Assembly (NCBI GenBank): GCA_951217055.1
Contig: OX578277.1
Location: 62,094,388-62,158,387 of the forward strand
DNA: 64,000 nt
Source of the DNA: Gerris lacustris
Taxonomy: Eukaryota; Arthropoda; Insecta; Hemiptera; Gerridae
Direction: 5' to 3'
Below the pieces are notes generated by a model that saw nothing but the letters and a program-made list of their open reading frames with translations, did not search any database and had not been told where the DNA came from. This document shows positions 10,194 to 20,297 of the stretch, piece after piece. Each line of letters starts with the position of its first letter. Position 1 is the stretch's first letter. The position numbers were made by a program, and so were the translations under genes.

Positions 10194-10313
10194 TTGGCGT
10201 CCCAACGTGGGGCATTTTCCCAAATTACCCTGCAATTTGGCGTCTAAACGTGGGGCATTTTCCCAAATTACCCTGTAATTTGGCTCCCCAACGTGGGTCA
10301 TTACGATTTAGTA
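10145..10313 (+). repeat. Four tandem primer-site-like modules
   Basis: Units starting at 10145, 10185, 10228 and 10271 (spacing 40, 43, 43) share CC(C/T)TG(C/T)AATTTGGC, then ACGTGGG and, mostly, CATTTTCCC. The LTR border (10193) falls inside the second unit, so one TGGC module lies in the LTR and three lie in the internal region. The first after the LTR (10195) is in the expected place for the primer site. Confidence 0.85.
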
Positions 10314-10629
10314 CGTTCCAAATCGTCATAACGAACTATTTACGCTATCCATCGTCTACCCATATATGCAAGTGGCGCCCTATACGATCGTTGATAAGAT
10401 CAAAGAAAGGTTGTTGTAAATTTTTTTTTGTGTGTGGTTGAATAAAGAAGATATTAAGACCAGACCGAAACGTACGGATTATATCATATTGTGTATAAGT
10501 ATCTATGAAAGAGTGATCTCACAGACTCAATTATTAAGTAAATTATTGTGTAACTATATTATTTTAAATTTTTATTTATCGTTTTCAACCTGTCAAAGTA
10601 TCGATTAAGATTAAAACGACTCCAAAAAT

Positions 10630-11691
10630 ATGGAGGAATTGTTAAGTAAATTTAATGAATTAATAAAATCAAATAAAGAGGTCATAAGATCCAATCAGGA
10701 ACGGCAAAATGTAAACATCGAAAATCAAAAAATTCTCATGACTAAATTAACCGAGTTAATGGATAAGAAAAAGAAAATTAATGACGATACTGTTCCCGAT
10801 GTGCCATATGAATCTACTAATATTAATAATAATAATTCTGATAAGGGTGATCTAATTGATAACGACAGATCATGTCAAGATATGAATAATAACAACGTTC
10901 ACTTAAACCCCCCCAAGCCCAGTAATGATAGTAGCATAAACCTGGCAACCGAACCCGATTTTAATAGGGAAGTTATTCACATTGCAAATAGCCAAGGTAA
11001 TCCCCACCCAATGGAGACAATTTCATCAGAAAAGGAAGTCAGTCCTATAAGTTTTTCATTACAAATTGAAAGAAAAATAAGTAGGGAGAAAATCAATTTA
11101 AAACCCAGGTTCGTTCCAATCCGTCATCCTCAGTCAAATAGGGCAGAAAGATCCATTAGGGACATTATAGAAAAACTGAGAATATGTCTGGACGGACACC
11201 ATTATAAATGGGCACACCATCTAGGTGATGTTGAGTTTAGTCTAAATGCCACAGAATGTATAACCACGGGGATGACTCCTATAGAGGCTCAGTTCGGCAT
11301 TAAGCCAATTAGACCATGGGAACACCACCCATTATTAAGGTATGTTAGAGATAATATTAAAGAAAATAATGAAATTAACAAACTTGTAAAAGAAAGGATT
11401 AGATCCTGTAGAAATAATAAAAATTTAATTTATGATCGAGGCAAGAAAATAAAAAAGTTTCACCTCAGGGACTTAGTACTGGTAAAGGCACTTAATGTAA
11501 GTCACAAGAATCGTAGAATTGTAGCTAAGTTTCTTCCTAAGTATGAAGGACCTTATGTAATAAAGAAATGTTTTGACAGGGGATCCTATTTATTAATCGA
11601 TCCGGTAAAAATTGACAAAATCAGGGGGATATTCCATGGCTCAATGATGAAACCTTATTATAGGGATGAACAAGGGATGTTTCAAATATAA
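10630..11691 (+). CDS. Fused gag-like/integrase C-terminal frame of the nested LTR element
   Basis: A 353-codon frame. Residues 1 to about 150 are hydrophilic, with a predicted coiled N-terminus (MEELLSKFNELIKSNKEVIR) and an Asn-rich middle, as expected for a gag start. I do not recognise that part by family. From about residue 162 the frame becomes the end of a gypsy-type integrase: the HPQSNRAERS region (with the last catalytic Glu of DDE), TGMTPIEAQFG, and a GPY/F-like module (KFLPKYEGPYVIKKCF). The first two catalytic Asp residues, RT, RNase H and protease are absent, so the protein cannot act as an integrase. The frame across the junction is open, which fits one internal deletion. The ATG lies about 440 bp after the LTR. 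It could be translated, but any role is unknown. Confidence 0.8.
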   Translation: MEELLSKFNELIKSNKEVIRSNQERQNVNIENQKILMTKLTELMDKKKKINDDTVPDVPYESTNINNNNSDKGDLIDNDRSCQDMNNNNVHLNPPKPSNDSSINLATEPDFNREVIHIANSQGNPHPMETISSEKEVSPISFSLQIERKISREKINLKPRFVPIRHPQSNRAERSIRDIIEKLRICLDGHHYKWAHHLGDVEFSLNATECITTGMTPIEAQFGIKPIRPWEHHPLLRYVRDNIKENNEINKLVKERIRSCRNNKNLIYDRGKKIKKFHLRDLVLVKALNVSHKNRRIVAKFLPKYEGPYVIKKCFDRGSYLLIDPVKIDKIRGIFHGSMMKPYYRDEQGMFQI

Positions 11692-12225
11692 AAAGGAAAA
11701 TATGTTAATATAATTTAAAATGTGAGATATTCATAATGCAATGCTTGTAAATGTAATTTTATTTTTTTTTATATATGAGTTTGTATGACTAAAATCTATA
11801 TGGATTTTATTTTATTTTATTGAACTTAAAAAGTTTTACTTTACTATGGAACTTAAAGTGTACCATAAATGATATATATTGAATTTATTGAAAAACAAAC
11901 TGATAAAAATCAGAAAATGTAAAAATGAAAATGCTTGCCATGACTTGTAAAACTGTAGATGACACAGCAATTATCCTTCTTGTAAATTTTATTTGTGTGA
12001 CAATGTAATGTGATTTAATTTAAAAATTTATTATGACCAGAAATAGTATTCAAGTTGTAGTTATGTAGATGGTAGGACTTAGTAATCGGAATTAGGAATA
12101 AAATGTTATTGTTATACAGATAGGGAACTTAAGGTAGGAGCGGACTACAACAGTACTCTGCAAGAGCTTCAAGCGCACCAATGAAAATTGATTCCCCAAT
12201 TTTCATTTTTCCAGGAGGGGGCAGA
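11692..12225 (+). other. 3' untranslated part and polypurine tract of the nested LTR element
   Basis: AT-rich DNA without frames, ending in the purine-rich run AGGAGGGGGCAGA (about 12213-12225) directly before the 3' LTR, which fits a plus-strand priming tract. Confidence 0.7.
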
Positions 12226-13398
12226 TAAGAGGATCCTCACATATAGGGATACCCTTATTTGGTAAAATGTTAGATTTGCATATTTGAATTTGGCGGGGAT
12301 GCAGCCTGGAAACCTCGAGTTGTCTCGGAACCCAGATCCCCTCGACCGCATACTCTCGGCGCCCCAGCCTAATATCTTTCAAATGAGATTACTCGTATAT
12401 AAAAGCTCCTGGGACTTGAAGAAGAGGTAATTAAATCGTCGGAAGTCCGAATCCAACGATTGGAACCAACCGAGAGAAGACACGGACTTTAATAAATAAG
12501 TTTAGCAAATTCTGGCTTCAGCCTAAAGCTACGAGACGTTGTGACGTCACCAGGAGATAAGAGGGAACAGGTGGTTGTCGAGGGAAAAGTCAGTCGGAGG
12601 CGAGACTCGTTGCAGTAAGGGTAACCCAGATTCGGGACCCGTAGTTTTTCCGACCAGTGGAATCCGTGATACTAGCTTTTCTTCGAAATCCGGATATCCA
12701 GTAAAGTATTAAACAGTTAGTCAAGTCTTATATTAAGTAAATTCAGTGTACGCCAGTTCCGTCTTAAAATTATCTACGTTGGAATATTTAACCGACAAGC
12801 ATCAGTGAACCGTCTGCGCCATCTTCCCTTGAGAGGTACCGACTACGAGATCATCAACGAGGATTCTACTCTTCAGTACAGATAAGTTTAATTTGTAGGA
12901 AATATAATTCCGATACAAATCTGTAACTGGTCATAATATCGTAAAGTTTCTATTATTAAAGATATTTTCAAATCTTAAATTTTATACCTGAGCATAGTCA
13001 GTGTTTGACCCTTTGAGCTCTAAGGATACTGCTAAGTCTGGAATATTAAAAGGTATATTTTAATAAAGCGAATCAATTTTAATAATTGTTTTTATTAATG
13101 CGACGATACAACCTTATTTACAAAATTTTAATTAATATTTAAATACAAATTTTCTTGCATCTGTGGGTAAGACAGATCCAAGTCCAGGGGCGAACGCAAG
13201 TTCAAACTTGGCGACCCATCCTGAGATTCTCTTTGCTCTTAAAGCTAGTCATCAGCAAGGTGACGTGGAAGAAAGGTAATTTACCATTTTAATTAAATTT
13301 ATTCAATTTCAAATTTCAGTCTTCCCCCCCCCACGTCAGTCCCTGAGAGCCTTGTAATTTGGCGCTTTGACGTGGGCCATTTTCCCGGACCTTGCAAT
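12226..13398 (+). repeat. 3' LTR of the gypsy-like element
   Basis: The same length (1173 bp) and apparently the same sequence as 9021-10193. It ends CCTTGCAAT and is followed by the remaining host TA repeat (13399 onward). Confidence 0.9.
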
Positions 13399-14138
13399 AT
13401 ATATATAAATACTTGGGTATTTTATGTTATTCTCCTCCCACTCCTACCGGGCGCATTTTGGCGAATACAGGGTTGAACCCTTCAACTTTTATGGCTGTTG
13501 GCCTTAGCAGACAACTGTATAGAATGTGAAAGGTTAAGATACTCAATTGTTTTGCCCTAAAATTTTTAATCGCCGCTCCGCACCGCTTCGCGGTGCTCCG
13601 CTCATTTTCTGAGGAAAAACAACCCTGCTACATAAAGACCAGGTAGAGGTCCAAATCGAAGTACAAAATTCGATAGCACCGTACAATTCACTTTAACTAA
13701 ACTAACATCTATTATACTAAAACCTTGTTGACTGATTAATTTTTCCTTAAAAATCTAATGAGATAACAACAATATCTCCATATCATAGTTTTGGACAAGT
13801 TCAAAGAAGTATTTATATATATATCAATAAATAATAAGGTGATCAACCTAAAGTGTTGTTTTTTAGCTTTTTGTACACTAGACAGTTGTGGAAAATATGA
13901 ATGTCCCATAAAATGTGAAGGGTACAACCCCTTATATGCAAAAAAGCGCCCGGTAGGAGTGGGGGGGGGATTAACAGAAAAGACCCATATCATTGACTAC
14001 TTGAGCTACAATTAATCTATTATAATATTTTAACAGTTTATTTTACTTCATTATTTATTTTTTTATTATTTTCAGTAAATTATTTAATATGAATGGTGTT
14101 TTTATTTACACACTGACTTGTTCACTATAATTTGTTAA

Positions 14139-14581
14139 CCCTAGAACACTACCTATGTGTCAAAGTGACGTATTGAATTGATAAAAATGGCTGCCAGTCG
14201 CTTCCACTACGTCCAATGGTTCCCAACGTCTCTGTATGCCTACCCTGTTTAATATTTTTTATAATAATAATTTTTTTAACGCTTTTTTTTTTGTAAGAAA
14301 TTTGACTGAAACAGGCGAAAACATTACTGTGAATAGATGTTACCTGATAGAAAATTGTGTTCCTCTTCTTATTAATACAGAAATGTGTACCTACTTTTTT
14401 TTTAAAGAAATATTCATGAATCGCCTATTTATTTATTATAAACCGAACTAATAATGTATTTTTAAGTAACTTACTATATTTTGAGACTAAAAAAAAATTT
14501 AATTTAAATAAGATCCAATGATAGTCACAGTGACGTATCGGTAGTAACAAAATATTAATATTTAACGGTAGTATTCTAGGG
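14139..14581. mobile_element. piggyBac-type MITE
   Basis: A 443-bp element with ends CCCTAGAACACTACC and GGTAGTATTCTAGGG. It is flanked by TTAA on the left (14135-14138) and CTAA on the right (14582-14585). Subterminal AGTGACGT motifs occur on both sides. CCCTAG ends at a TTAA target are diagnostic of piggyBac. It has no transposase. Confidence 0.88.
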
Positions 14582-14940
14582 CTAAGTGAATGGACTTGTC
14601 AGGGGATATTTGGAAAATGTATCAATTAAAACTCAGAGTAATGAGTTGTCTTATGGGAATCATTACTTTTTAGATTGTTAAGGGTCATTGAAAAAGGTTT
14701 CAGTAATTTTCATTGTTAAATTGCACCAGCTATAAGCAAGTGATACGTACAAATTCATTGAGACCTCTCTACATCTTATAACAACTGTGGCTGTCTTTTT
14801 ATATAACAACTGTAGGAGTTTTGATATTTGCCACTGTATTGACCTTGAAGTCTCTGGGTAATGCATTTCACTAGCTGGTGTCTGACCAGTTCTCTCCATG
14901 ATAATCATGGCATCTGTAAAGGAACAGGGTGAACTGATAT

Positions 14941-14986
<46 letters not shown>

Positions 14987-16148
14987 CGTCTTTTGGTGTA
15001 TAAGTAAATGGTATAACGTAAATTATTTCACTCTAAAATTACGGACTCCTTTTATGATGACCCTGTACTTTGTATTCAAATGCATATTATAACTATGTTA
15101 TTATGCAGAACAGACTGGACTTGACCCTGGTGTATAGATTTCATGCAGTAAATTCAGTCTATATTTTTGTTTGATAAATTATGAAAATGATTTTACTGAG
15201 TGCATTTTTCTTTCAAATAGAATATATCCTGTCAATTATTATGGCATATAGCTTCCTCTTATCTTATTATGGATAACACTCATCACATGAATATAAAATA
15301 AAGTATGATGAGATAGATTTCAAAATTTTAGTATTATTTTTTTTTTTTTAAATGGTTGTGAGAGGGTAGGAGAGGAAGCATTATGTGCAGAAGGTTGAAA
15401 TTAATATGGAACCATATGTGGGCTAACATTCATTAAAATCATACCAATAATTTTTATAACATGGTGGTTTACCAAAATGTTGACTGACATAGACATGGCA
15501 CCAATATTCCCTGATATTTTAAACACATTTTGCTGATGAAATTTTGAATTTGGAGACAAAAAAATTATTCTTCAGAAAAATATCTAAGCTTTAGTTACCT
15601 TAAGTAAGCTCAGTAGCAATAATTAAGAATAAGAGGCAACATTTTATACCCTGTGAATTCCTCTCTTTTCTACATAATATTTATGAATAATTAATGTACA
15701 TAAATTTAAGTTGTTTGTTATAAAAATCATACTCCGGAAAGTTTTAGCTTCTAATTATTAATTTTCTACAGTTTGAGTTCTACAGTTATAGGCAGTGGTA
15801 ATCTTACTTTCCAGTCACCATAACAATATATAAAAAAAATGGAGAACCAAGGTTTCACCCTAAACCACCTGCAAATCGAATTAGTTATACAGGTGAGTAG
15901 CTTGAGAACTGAGTTTTCCTTCCTCACAAGCAACCACTCAAATAACTCCCAATGATCATCACATAATTTGATCGACCTATCACCTAATTTAGTAGGAATG
16001 GTTCAATTTTTCAACAATATTAATAATTAACATGTCCAATTTTCTTTTAACTAACTTTTTTTTCCACCCAAATCAATGAAATATGGTTTTTTTATGAAAA
16101 TATTACTGTAAAATTTTGTTTTTATTAAGCTTTAAATGTTTTCTTTAG
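14582..16148. other. Intron DNA with a 41-bp poly(A)
   Basis: A pure A-run at 14942-14982 may be the tail of an old retroposed sequence, but I cannot define its body. The rest is AT-rich with no frames or repeats I recognise. The stretch ends with the acceptor TTCTTTAG at 16141-16148. Confidence 0.5.
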
Positions 16149-16316
16149 ATAATGAATGAGAAGAAATCAGCCAATCGAGTTAGACCTTCATCTACTTCAC
16201 TGCTACTGAGCTACGTCGGTGGTGGAGATGGAAGTCCAGCTAGTATTACAAGATCAGTCCAGAGTGCTACAGCTATTCGCTCACATTCTGTTGATGAACA
16301 TACTCACCATAACCTG
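16149..16316 (+). CDS. Internal exon of unrecognised gene, symmetrical (phase 0/0)
   Basis: The acceptor is TTTTCTTTAG and the donor is AACCTG|GTATGC. Its 168 bp make 56 codons: IMNEKKSANRVRPSSTSLLL at the start and DEHTHHNL at the end. It is Ser-rich with RSHS-like basic/Ser sites. The reading frame continues exactly from the previous exon and into the next. No domain recognised. Confidence 0.8.
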
Positions 16317-17240
16317 GTATGCTCAAATTATTGTTAACTTCTTTATCAAATGTTTCTGGAACTATTAAATTAAAGGTTCTAAAATCTTCAAAAATATTAA
16401 TCATTATTTAAAATAATCAATAAAATCTTTTGCGGTCTATTGATAAATTATATAAATTATTGATTATTGCAATACAAAGTATATCTTGTGCTGCAAGGTG
16501 CTTTTAGATGGTAAATCTTGCATGAGAACCTGCCTCAAAAGAAGATGTGCTACTCCCTGTGAGCCAGTTGTGTCTGAAGCGAATTCACTTATTCTTTTTT
16601 ATTGAATTATCTGATCAGCTTAGAAACTATTATTGAACATCTCCCATCCTTTCATGCATCTTTTTGATCTCAATATTTTTCCACTCATTTTTAGTCAACT
16701 AAAAGGTTTTAAAAATATCTCTTATCAATGTTTCTTTGTGGTTTAACAGTCATATATTACATCATAAGAACCTTGAGCATTGTTACCTAAGATAATATTG
16801 CAGTTATACGAGTGTAAAGTTTCGAATATAAAATTGATGTGCAAGATGTGGATAATTTTTCCCTGAGCATTATAATTACATCACTCTTAGAAAAATATAT
16901 TTCTCCTAAAAATTAACTTGATGTTCAAAGCTGTGAGAAAATATACATATGTTGTAAATTAAATTAGATTTTAACTTCAGTGTTGAGATGTTACACTTTA
17001 ACTTTAAAATTATTATTTTACTTCAAACACTTTTATTATCCGAGTAATCATCATCTCAGGTCCTTCTTTATCTCAGTATTTTTTCTGAGGTGTCAGTTCT
17101 CTTTAAAAATAAAAAGTGACTGAAATAATAATGATTTAAATATTTTATTAAACCTGGTTCCTTAAGAAATGGACAATAAATATAATTAAGGAAATGTTAA
17201 GCAATGATTTCTGGTAAATTGATTTAAATAATTATAATAT
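16317..17240 (+). other. Intron DNA, nothing recognised
   Basis: AT-rich, without notable repeats or frames. Confidence 0.5.
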
Positions 17241-17249
17241 TAACTTAGT

Positions 17250-17520
17250 GCGTAGGCTTCCGTGGGTAGACAGCTTGGTTTTCCGGTAAAATCCATGCCA
17301 CAAAGGGGTTGAAATCTAACCTTTCCCGTCCACTACTGGAAGCATCTTCAGGGGTGTGGTGCATCTTAATGTTGACTCGAAGCAAACACAAGATAAACTG
17401 ATGACTGGAGAGAAGAACGGTATATTTATACTGATTTTCTAGACCGTAGATTGTACCTGGATTTTCATTTTTACAGACAATGTGTAAATCTATTAAAATT
17501 TCAAAAACCACATGTTAATG
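17250..17520 (-). repeat. Dispersed repeat fragment with a hammerhead-like CTGAAGA/GAAA motif
   Basis: It begins GTAGGCTTCCG, which is also present near 49187 beside another palindromic repeat. On the minus strand CTGAAGA (17345-17351) is followed by an imperfect hairpin (TCCAGTAGTGGA) and GGGAAAGG. An 88-codon frame on the minus strand is not convincing as a gene. Confidence 0.4.
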
Positions 17521-17544
17521 CTATACTTTCTCTCTATGTCTACT

Positions 17545-17750
17545 ACGGAGCGAATGCTCTGTGAAAGGCTGTTCAGCCAAAGAAAAAAAGGATCCCTCGA
17601 TCGATAGAGATGGATGGAGTTCAGAGTAACTTAAAGAAGATGGGCATACAAGGATGGGTTTCCAGGGCAGCTGACTGGGAAGTCTGGGAGTTGGGCAATA
17701 ATCCAAAGCCCACTCCAGGCTGTAGCGTCACTTAAGAAGAAGAAGAGAAT
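17545..17750 (+). pseudogene. LINE reverse-transcriptase ORF 3' relic with (AAG)n tail
   Basis: In one plus frame the sequence reads RKKRIPRSIEMDGVQSNLKK, then MGIQGWVSRAADW and NPKPTPGC, then a stop and AAGAAGAAGAAG. This follows the shape of the C-terminus of many non-LTR ORF2 proteins (basic stretch, W-D-V--DL--M-I-GW, R-A-D---W, K-HPG, stop). The tail repeat directly after the stop supports a LINE 3' end. Only the last 50-60 codons are visible and they have drifted. The clade is not determined. Confidence 0.6.
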
Positions 17751-17817
17751 ATGTTATAGTTAAAACAGCCTTTACTAGTATTTATATGTAGTCAGACAAA
17801 TTTATCTTTTTATCTTA

Positions 17818-18559
17818 GGCTACGGTTACAGTGGATGAGTGTTCTGACAAGTTTGTCAAATCAATCAAACAATGCAAATGAAATGGTAGTATTTTGCACT
17901 GCCTGCAACCGTCTTCGCAGATTACACATGAAAATGTGGGAACAAGTTGGCCACTCAAGCAAGTTTTGATTTTTCGCATTAGTTCTGACATCCGCCATAA
18001 ATATAACCATTTTCACTTGTTTTATCTTCTAATAATTTCCAATAAAAACTTTTTCAAATGCTAACATTTACAATTTACAATTTTTAAAAAAAATGTTTAG
18101 GTTTTTTATGTAGTACTTCTCCTAGTAATGAATTAGTTAAAGTTGACTTGTAAAGAAATTAAGTTTTTTTTACCTTAAAGATACAGCCAGTCTCTCTTCT
18201 GCTGAAATACACACTCACAGAATTTGACTGTTTTGTAATTCTCTCCAATATACCCGTGAGTATATATTTTTATTTGTTGACTTTAAGAGCATTGACCTTG
18301 AAAGAGCATTTGATACTTCTTTTATTATCCCTTGCAATCTGTTAACACATTCTGTTTTTCCACTACTCATTAATAAATACTTTAATATTGGATGTTCAAG
18401 GAAATAGGCATCGTCTATAGGTTCCTCTTCTCTGGTAGATAGAAACAAAATGATATTGAGAACACTCCTGCACTGAAACGACTATGTTTTAACAAACAAA
18501 TCTGAGCTATTCTGACGTATTCTTTTTTGTCAAAACACTCATCTATTGTAAACATAGCC
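17818..18559. mobile_element. PIF/Harbinger-like TIR element
   Basis: The ends GGCTACGGTTACAGTGGATG and, inverted, GGCTATGTTTACAATAGATG continue with GAGTGTT(C/T)TGACAA. The flanks TTA (17815-17817) and TTG (18560-18562) fit a slightly decayed 3-bp TWA target. The 742-bp body has a 77-codon minus-strand frame (18215-18448) that I do not recognise. I treat the element as non-autonomous. Confidence 0.65.
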
Positions 18560-19194
18560 TTGTCATACCAATGCTGTAATTGGTTTATCACCAAGGACGT
18601 TTATTACTTAACAAAATATAATTAAATAGGTTTTGTTGAGATAAATTTATTTTATGATAATTTGCTTTATTAAATTAATCTGTTGGAAGTCATAAACCAT
18701 TTTTTTTCTCTCTTATTTTCATTTTAGTGTAAAGGGTTTATTAAGTTGGCATTATGTTATCTTATCTCTAAATCTATTTATTTCAATAACAGTTTTTTTT
18801 TTATGTAAGCTTTGGGTGTTTTGAGTTATTTTCTTATAACTGATTTGTTTTTTAATCATCATGGGATTTTAACATTTTAACTAATGAAATGAGAGCAAAT
18901 AAATTCTTAAAGTCAAAGGACGTAATAGCAATTCGACAAAACAATTATTCCTTTTTTTATTTGATATTTACTTTGAGTTGAATATATGACTATATTTTTT
19001 AATCTTGACTACTAATGTTTAACTTAGTTATGATTACATAATGGTCATCAATTATAACCAATTTTTCTATGTGTTAAAAAGTACTTTAAATCAAGATGGA
19101 CAAAATCATTAGTTTAGATGAGGTAACTATCATCCTGGCTAACATTACTAGCTTTAACAAAAAAATGCATTTAAAACTTATTTATTGTCTATCT
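18560..19194. other. Intron DNA, nothing recognised
   Basis: AT-rich sequence between two TIR elements, without frames. Confidence 0.5.
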
Positions 19195-19550
19195 AAGGGC
19201 TCCATACACTATCAAATAAGTTTATCAAACCTGTTATATTGTGTATAATTGTGCCAATCTCTAGCCACACACCTCAATTCGTTCAGTAAATTAATGAGAG
19301 CATACTGTCCACTTTTTAGTAACAGTTTGCATTTTGATCTTGTTTCCTTTTTGCCTGCTTAATCTCCTTTAATAATAAGCAATAAAAATGCGACAGGTTT
19401 TTCATACCCCTTTTGAAAACACACACACAAGGAATAAAAACATGGAATTATAATAATCATGAGTGATTTGTTAATTTACTTGAACAAAAGTGGTCGACTT
19501 CTAACGTCAGACCAGTTTGACAAACTTGCTTGCTTGTATATGGGGCTCTT
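19195..19550. mobile_element. MITE with AAGGGCTCCATA ends
   Basis: The left end AAGGGCTCCATACACTATCA and the inverted right end AAGAGCCCCATATACAAGCA are partly matching inverted repeats. They extend into (A/C)AAGTTT(A/G)TCAAAC. The flanks CTA and TTA suggest a Harbinger-like 3-bp target. About 356 bp, no frame. Confidence 0.55.
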
Positions 19551-20297
19551 TAGAAACAAAAATTTTTGTGGTTACAAAATAAAACAGCATCTAAATTCAA
19601 AATAATTTCAAAGATATGTTTATATTTATGAAAAACTGAATATAATGACATTAATAATACTCAATTTAAATAATTTTACTCTAATTATTCGAAAGATATC
19701 CATGAGCTAATTATCACTCTTTGCTTTGAAAACACATTCACATCATTCATTTTTTATTCAGTTGTAGAATAAAAAAAATCACATACAAAACACTTGGCTC
19801 TTTTTTATTTTACAGAAGACTCGCTTAGTAGTGGGGGGGGGGGGGGACAAAACAAGAAAAACAATTAAAAGAAATTTTAGAAAAACATTCTTGCTCAGAG
19901 ATTGAGAAAAACAACTTTTGCATTTTAAATTTTTTAGTATTCACTTAGAGCAACACAATGAAAAACATCAGTTTTATTCTTCATTTAAAACATATAGCAG
20001 CAGAATCAAATAAAAGTAGCATTTATGACACCTTTTTATTCTTGCATTTATTACAGATTCACTCATAGCAGAATAAAAAAAAAATTCACATTTAAATTAT
20101 TAATTTTATGTTAAATTTTAAACACCTTATCTTTAAAACATTCATATTTAAACCCTTTTTATTCTTTGTATATAAATAGATTAACTTTTGACTGCAAATT
20201 AAAATAAGAGAAACTTGCATTTGAGATAAATTCACTTATAGTAACAGCTTAAACACAGTCACATTTATAACAGTTATAATTTATAGCAGAAAACATT
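19551..20297. other. Intron DNA with poly(G), nothing else recognised
   Basis: It holds a G-run near 19833-19847. No frames or element ends recognised. Confidence 0.5.

Larger units (their letters stand above)
9021..13398 (+). mobile_element. Gypsy-like LTR retrotransposon, internally deleted, nested in (TA)n
   Basis: A 4378-bp element. Two 1173-bp direct repeats (9021-10193 and 12226-13398) appear identical. A tRNA-type primer site TGGCGTCCCAACGTGGGGC starts at 10195, and a purine tract AGGAGGGGGCAGA abuts the second LTR. The inside is only about 2 kb and encodes one fused frame; protease, RT, RNase H and most of integrase are missing. Both flanks are TA repeat, so the 4-bp target duplication (ATAT) cannot be proven. 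It is therefore a recently moved, non-autonomous copy that depended on another element for its enzymes. Confidence 0.9.
8787..13986. mobile_element. Long-TIR DNA element (MULE-like, non-autonomous) split by an LTR insertion
   Basis: The outer ends are inverted: GGGTCTTTTCTGTTAATCCC on the left and its complement ending at 13986. The similarity continues inward for roughly 170-180 bp, including CACTCCTACCGGG and CACAACTGTCTAGTGTACAA. An 8-bp duplication ATATCATT lies at 8779-8786 and 13987-13994. Without the nested LTR element it is about 820 bp with no transposase. Long TIRs starting with G and an 8-9-bp duplication suggest a Mutator-like element, but the superfamily is an inference. A partial extra copy of the subterminal sequence lies at about 13436-13490, and a GC-rich hairpin (GCACCGCTTCGCGGTGC) lies near 13580. 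Confidence 0.75.

Noticed and set aside
8787..13986. Polinton/Maverick interpretation of the long-TIR element (a 6-bp TATCAT duplication is also possible)
   Set aside because: The duplication extends to 8 bp with matching TIR tips, the element body is under 1 kb and carries no polymerase or integrase gene of its own.
18215..18448. A 77-codon frame inside the Harbinger-like element as a transposon-encoded protein
   Set aside because: No recognisable MADF/Myb or DDE features; too short and single-copy here to support.
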